From Acidobacteriota bacterium (GTDB taxonomy: Bacteria > Acidobacteriota > Terriglobia > Terriglobales > Acidobacteriaceae): 7,283 nt of DNA. The stretch is taken from NCBI GenBank assembly GCA_021780095.1, contig JAJXZK010000267.1, forward strand, positions 1 to 7,283. Direction: 5' to 3'. The position numbers and the translations under genes were made by a program. The notes under the pieces were generated by a model that was given only the letters and a program-made list of their open reading frames with translations, did no database searches and was not told the origin of the DNA. Below are positions 4,987 through 7,283 of the stretch, in pieces; the stretch's first letter is position 1, and every line of letters starts with the position of its first letter.

Positions 4987-6324
4987 ATGCTGGAACAAAT
5001 TCGGTTTCCTTCCGGGCTGCCTATGCTGCGCTATTCCTCGATCCCTCACCTGATCGCATTCGCTGCGTTGGCGTTCGTCTTCTGGTCGATGCTGCGACAT
5101 CATCCGCGACGACAGGTGAATTTTTGGCTACTCGCGTGGACCTTTGTCCTGCTTCATTTCACAGCGCAACTGCTTACCATCGGCGAGGGTTTCTGGGGCA
5201 CCGTTCTCGCGACAATCTCACTCCTGTCGCTGGAAATCGCAGGAATCGCCTTCGTTCACGCCGCCTCTCGCATCGATTTGGCGCAGGAACAGCCGATTGG
5301 AATGCTGGTTTGGGCCAGCGCACTGCTGACTTATGGCGCACTCGTGGTCTGGGGAGTGGAAGCGGCGCTGCCGTACTATATCGCCATCGCGGTCCTGGCA
5401 TTTAGCCTTTGCGTAGTCCACTTCAGGGTCCGGACCAGGCGAACACTGCAGGACAATGTTCTTAGTTTTTCGTCGGTCCTTCTGCTGGCATTATTGCTCG
5501 CCATTCTCGTTCGTCGAAATCAAACAGGATACGGCATCGACGCGACTCTTTCATGGCTATACCTCCTCGCAGGGGTCCGATATTGGCAGCGATATCAGCA
5601 GAAGACTACTGGCGTGCTCACGGCCGTCTTTGGCTTTCTTGCCGCATCGTTCATTTTCCCCATGGCGCTGGTGATGCGAGCTATGTACATTCCCCATTTG
5701 ACCATCGGTTCCTCCATTCGGAACCTGCCGAAATTCATTATCGCCATCGGCATACTTCTGACTTTTCTGGAAGAGGAAATCGGTCGCACAGAACACCTGG
5801 CCCTGCACGATGCGCTGACAGGCCTGCCTAACCGCCGATTGCTCGAAGACCGCATGGCCAACATGCTGGAACGTGCGGAACGCAACCACACACGGGCGGC
5901 AATCCTGGTGGTGGACCTGGACGGATTCAAGCAGATTAATGACACCCACGGCCATGCGATTGGCGATGAATTTTTGCGCGAGGTCGCGTTGCGCCTTGGG
6001 AAAGTAGTGCGCAGAGCGGACACCCTTGCACGCTCCGGAGGCGATGAGTTTACGGTTCTGGTTTCGGATATTCTGCAGCCGAACGGCGCAAAGATTCTTG
6101 TTCAGAAACTTCAGACGGAACTCGATCGCCCCATTGCAGTGCGGCAATTGCAGTTGTGCGTATCCGGCAGTATTGGCATGGCGGTGTATCCGGAAGACGG
6201 CGAGACGGCCGATTCGCTGTGTGCCCGGGCAGACGCCGACATGTATCGAGCGAAGCGGCATTTAAAGGCGTCGACCGAATCGCCGGCGAACGAATCCCTA
6301 CCCGTGACCCTTTCGTCTCAATGA
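4987..6324 (+). CDS. Membrane-anchored diguanylate cyclase (GGDEF)
   Basis: From ATG 4987 the product has 445 residues. Residues about 17-261 form seven to nine hydrophobic segments without a sensory domain I can name. Residues about 270-430 are a GGDEF domain that makes cyclic di-GMP from two GTP. Visible are HDALTGLPNRR (274-284), the metal and substrate segment DLDGFKQIND (310-319) and the active-site loop SGGDEF (350-355), all intact. R342-R-A-D345 is a correctly spaced RxxD I-site, so product inhibition is likely. No EAL or HD-GYP domain is present. The protein would couple an unknown membrane signal to c-di-GMP and thus to attachment or motility. It lies 52 bases after the NRAMP-like gene on the same strand and may share its transcript, although a GC-rich stem CGGGG/CCCCG with a following TTTT sits at that gene's stop and TAAAAT (4952-4957) could be a -10. 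No start has a strong Shine-Dalgarno; TTG 4960 and ATG 5023 are alternatives. Confidence 0.93.
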   Translation: MLEQIRFPSGLPMLRYSSIPHLIAFAALAFVFWSMLRHHPRRQVNFWLLAWTFVLLHFTAQLLTIGEGFWGTVLATISLLSLEIAGIAFVHAASRIDLAQEQPIGMLVWASALLTYGALVVWGVEAALPYYIAIAVLAFSLCVVHFRVRTRRTLQDNVLSFSSVLLLALLLAILVRRNQTGYGIDATLSWLYLLAGVRYWQRYQQKTTGVLTAVFGFLAASFIFPMALVMRAMYIPHLTIGSSIRNLPKFIIAIGILLTFLEEEIGRTEHLALHDALTGLPNRRLLEDRMANMLERAERNHTRAAILVVDLDGFKQINDTHGHAIGDEFLREVALRLGKVVRRADTLARSGGDEFTVLVSDILQPNGAKILVQKLQTELDRPIAVRQLQLCVSGSIGMAVYPEDGETADSLCARADADMYRAKRHLKASTESPANESLPVTLSSQ

Positions 6325-6566
6325 TGTCCATTGGAAAACGCTGTCCGTTCGACCGGTGCGCGCAACGATTCCATTGATATACACATCCGGACTTCGCTTG
6401 TGCCAGCGTGCGGTCCACCGGCCCTCTCACGTCAGCCACGGAGGAGACATGGGTCGATTCGCCTTGGGGAGCCAGCAATCCTGGCTGATCCAGTCCGTTG
6501 TCGCCTACGCGACCGCATCGGGCAACGTAATTGATCGATGCGGCAGTCGTCATGGAAGAGGATGTT
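6325..6566. other. Convergent intergenic region with clustered inverted repeats
   Basis: Between the GGDEF gene (plus) and the tRNA (minus) I find no credible gene. Three perfect inverted repeats sit close together: AGCCAG-CAATC-CTGGCT (6470-6486), GTCGC-CTAC-GCGAC (6500-6513), and CCGCATCG/CGATGCGG (6513-6520 with 6536-6543, loop of 15). None is followed by a T run on either strand, so they are not standard intrinsic terminators. They may stabilise or process the 3' ends of the two converging transcripts. Confidence 0.4.
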
Positions 6567-6643
6567 TGGTGGGCAGTGAGGGACTCGAACCCCCGACTTC
6601 CTGCTTGTAAGGCAGGCGCTCTAACCAACTGAGCTAACCGCCC
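6567..6643 (-). tRNA. tRNA-Val (anticodon TAC)
   Basis: The minus strand folds as a complete cloverleaf of 77 bases including an encoded CCA (6567-6569). The acceptor GGGCGGT/ACTGCCC pairs over 7 bp with one G-T, followed by A73. The D-stem is GCTC/GAGC. The anticodon stem is CCTGC/GCAGG with loop CTTACAA, anticodon TAC at 6607-6609, reading GTA (valine). The variable loop AAGTC has five bases. The T-arm is GGGGG-TTCGAGT-CCCTC. All invariant positions I checked (T33, TTCGA) are normal. It stands alone in the window and has its own promoter upstream. Confidence 0.96.
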
Positions 6644-6670
6644 CTGAGGCTTGCATTGCGGGCCTTCTTG

Positions 6671-6699
6671 AGTCTATGGAAGGGGCTTCCGTGGGTCAA
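6671..6699 (-). promoter_or_regulatory. Sigma-70-type promoter of tRNA-Val
   Basis: On the minus strand TTGACC (6699-6694), a 17-base spacer and TAGACT (6676-6671) make a good housekeeping promoter: five of six matches at -35 and four of six at -10. The expected start is near 6664, giving a leader of about 20 bases before the mature tRNA 5' end at 6643. Confidence 0.72.
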
Positions 6700-6823
6700 G
6701 CCAACGGAGGGGATAGCTATAGGCAGGGAACATTTCACCCCCTCCAAGGAAAAAGAAATAAAACGGAATAAAAAGATCATTCAAGCGTCGTGCAGGTTCA
6801 GTCAGTGCATAGCAATCGAGGAT

Positions 6824-6841
6824 AAAAACCCGCGCCGGGTT
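6824..6841 (-). terminator. Intrinsic-terminator-like hairpin, minus strand
   Basis: On the minus strand AACCCG-GCG-CGGGTT is a perfect 6-bp stem with a three-base loop. Its last two T continue into three more, giving TTTTT (6828-6824). It would stop a minus-strand transcript coming from the right before it reaches the tRNA promoter, but no convincing minus-strand gene lies to the right in this window. On the plus strand the same stem is followed only by TT and then TATAAA (6841-6846), which might be a -10 for the small HNH-like gene. Confidence 0.45.
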
Positions 6842-6949
6842 ATAAACACGCAGGTTACGTGGGGCGGATTCCCGTGGCAGTCGGTGAGAAGTTGCACCTC
6901 AATGATTGCGTTGGTCTATCCTCCGCTATGCATCGGCTACGGGACGTGG

Positions 6950-7261
6950 ATGAGCGATCACGCCACAACTCGGCTCCCAGGTTCCAAGGCAAGAAAACCG
7001 CACTGCGTATTGTGCGGAAGCACCCGCGACGTAGAGCTTCATCACGTTGGAGGACGCCACCACATTGCATGGTTCACGATTCCCTTGTGCCGAATTCATC
7101 ACCTGCGTGTGACAGCAGCACTCCGCGTGGCGGGGGTCAACATGAGCTTTACGCCAGACACAAGAGAACGCTTCTCAAGAGTGCGAATGGCCACGCTCGT
7201 TTTTCTCAGCCTTGTAGAGGAAGAGTTGAAAGATTACGAGCAAAACAGGCAAAAACAATGA
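6950..7261 (+). CDS. Small HNH-like zinc-site protein, function unknown
   Basis: From ATG 6950 the product has 103 residues. Its centre carries C19-V-L-C22, then VELHHVGG (H31, H32) and PLCRIHH (C47, H50, H51). CxxC plus CxxH is a four-ligand zinc site, and the ELHH strand followed by a C..H helix is the layout of HNH/treble-clef nucleases. The middle Asn of H-N-H is not evident: the stretch between reads GRHHIAWFTIPLC. So it may be a diverged or inactive member, and nuclease activity is not shown. The C-terminal third is charged and helical (EEELKDYEQNRQKQ). The frame is open from 6656, but that would include the tRNA promoter and a non-protein-like stretch, so an internal start is right. 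ATG 6950 has GGGA five bases before it; ATG 6902 (119 residues) is the alternative. Its stop overlaps the next ATG in ATGA, implying translational coupling. Confidence 0.65.
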   Translation: MSDHATTRLPGSKARKPHCVLCGSTRDVELHHVGGRHHIAWFTIPLCRIHHLRVTAALRVAGVNMSFTPDTRERFSRVRMATLVFLSLVEEELKDYEQNRQKQ

Positions 7262-7283
7262 AACAAGAAATCTATTTACGTGC
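7258..7283 (+). CDS. Start of a downstream ORF, cut by the window end
   Basis: ATG 7258-7260 overlaps the stop of the HNH-like gene as ATGA and opens MKQEIYLR before the window ends. The four-base overlap is typical of translationally coupled partners, which is the only support. Nothing can be said of the product. Confidence 0.4.

Larger units (their letters stand above)
6644..6949. other. Non-coding stretch between tRNA-Val and the HNH-like gene
   Basis: This stretch holds the tRNA promoter (6671-6699) and the hairpin at 6824-6841. Part of it (about 6745-6785) is A-rich with few C, unlike the rest of the window. I see no gene here on either strand. Confidence 0.5.

Noticed and set aside
6356..6610. 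Plus-strand ORF ending GSEGLEPPTSCL
   Set aside because: This C-terminus is the well-known antisense translation of a tRNA; the frame runs through tRNA-Val. An internal ATG at 6449 has a GGAGGAG in front, but the rest of the frame is not protein-like.
6050..6628. Minus-strand ORF beginning MVRAPALQAGSRGFESLTAHQ
   Set aside because: This N-terminus is the classic sense-strand read-through of a tRNA, and the remainder is antisense to the GGDEF domain.
6567..6643. tRNA-Val as attachment site of an integrated element
   Set aside because: No integrase and no repeat of the tRNA 3' end is seen in the window. The odd genes lie on the 5' side of the tRNA, whereas integration usually uses the 3' end.
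1..7283. CRISPR array or insertion sequence
   Set aside because: No regularly spaced repeats, transposase or flanking terminal repeats were found.

Overview
This 7.3 kb window is a chromosomal segment of a GC-rich (by eye, high 50s %) Gram-negative bacterium. The set of genes (System I cytochrome c heme lyase CcmF, tandem universal stress protein, divergent NRAMP-like transporter, multi-spanning GGDEF protein, small HNH-like protein) reads most like Acidobacteriota (Terriglobia). That placement is by resemblance only and was not tested by a search.

Layout, left to right: (1) Positions 1-2016, minus strand: ccmF, nearly complete, with its C-terminus cut by the window edge. (2) Positions 2017-2318: no gene. 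This stretch holds the upstream region of ccmF, two dyad-symmetric sites, and an intrinsic terminator for the next minus-strand gene. (3) Positions 2319-3239, minus strand: a two-domain universal stress protein. (4) Positions 3240-3686: a 447-base divergent intergenic region that is unusually rich in structure. It contains a CRP/FNR-like dyad suitably placed for the usp promoter, two mutually exclusive hairpins, and a 13-codon Cys-rich ORF (MCCSSRFRNSDPC) with a good ribosome binding site. The two Cys codons of that ORF lie in the left arm of a perfect 11-bp inverted repeat whose right arm is 75 bases downstream. (5) Positions 3687-4934, plus strand: an NRAMP-family transporter with an altered metal-site signature. 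(6) Positions 4987-6324, plus strand: a membrane-bound diguanylate cyclase with intact active site and I-site. (7) Positions 6325-6566: convergent intergenic region with a cluster of inverted repeats. (8) Positions 6567-6643, minus strand: tRNA-Val(TAC) with encoded CCA and a good sigma-70-type promoter. (9) Positions 6644-6949: non-coding, more AT-rich in part, with a terminator-like hairpin. (10) Positions 6950-7261, plus strand: a small Cys/His HNH-like protein, overlapping by 4 bases the start of another ORF that leaves the window.

The protein-coding genes do not form an obvious single pathway. CcmF serves cytochrome c maturation, and the usp gene could belong to a redox or oxygen response if the dyad is a real FNR-type site. 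The transporter and the diguanylate cyclase are co-oriented 52 bases apart and could be co-transcribed. The most interesting part is the leader in front of the transporter: the combination of Cys-Cys codons and an exactly overlapping long-range inverted repeat resembles a leader-peptide attenuation device, which would be unexpected for an NRAMP-family gene.
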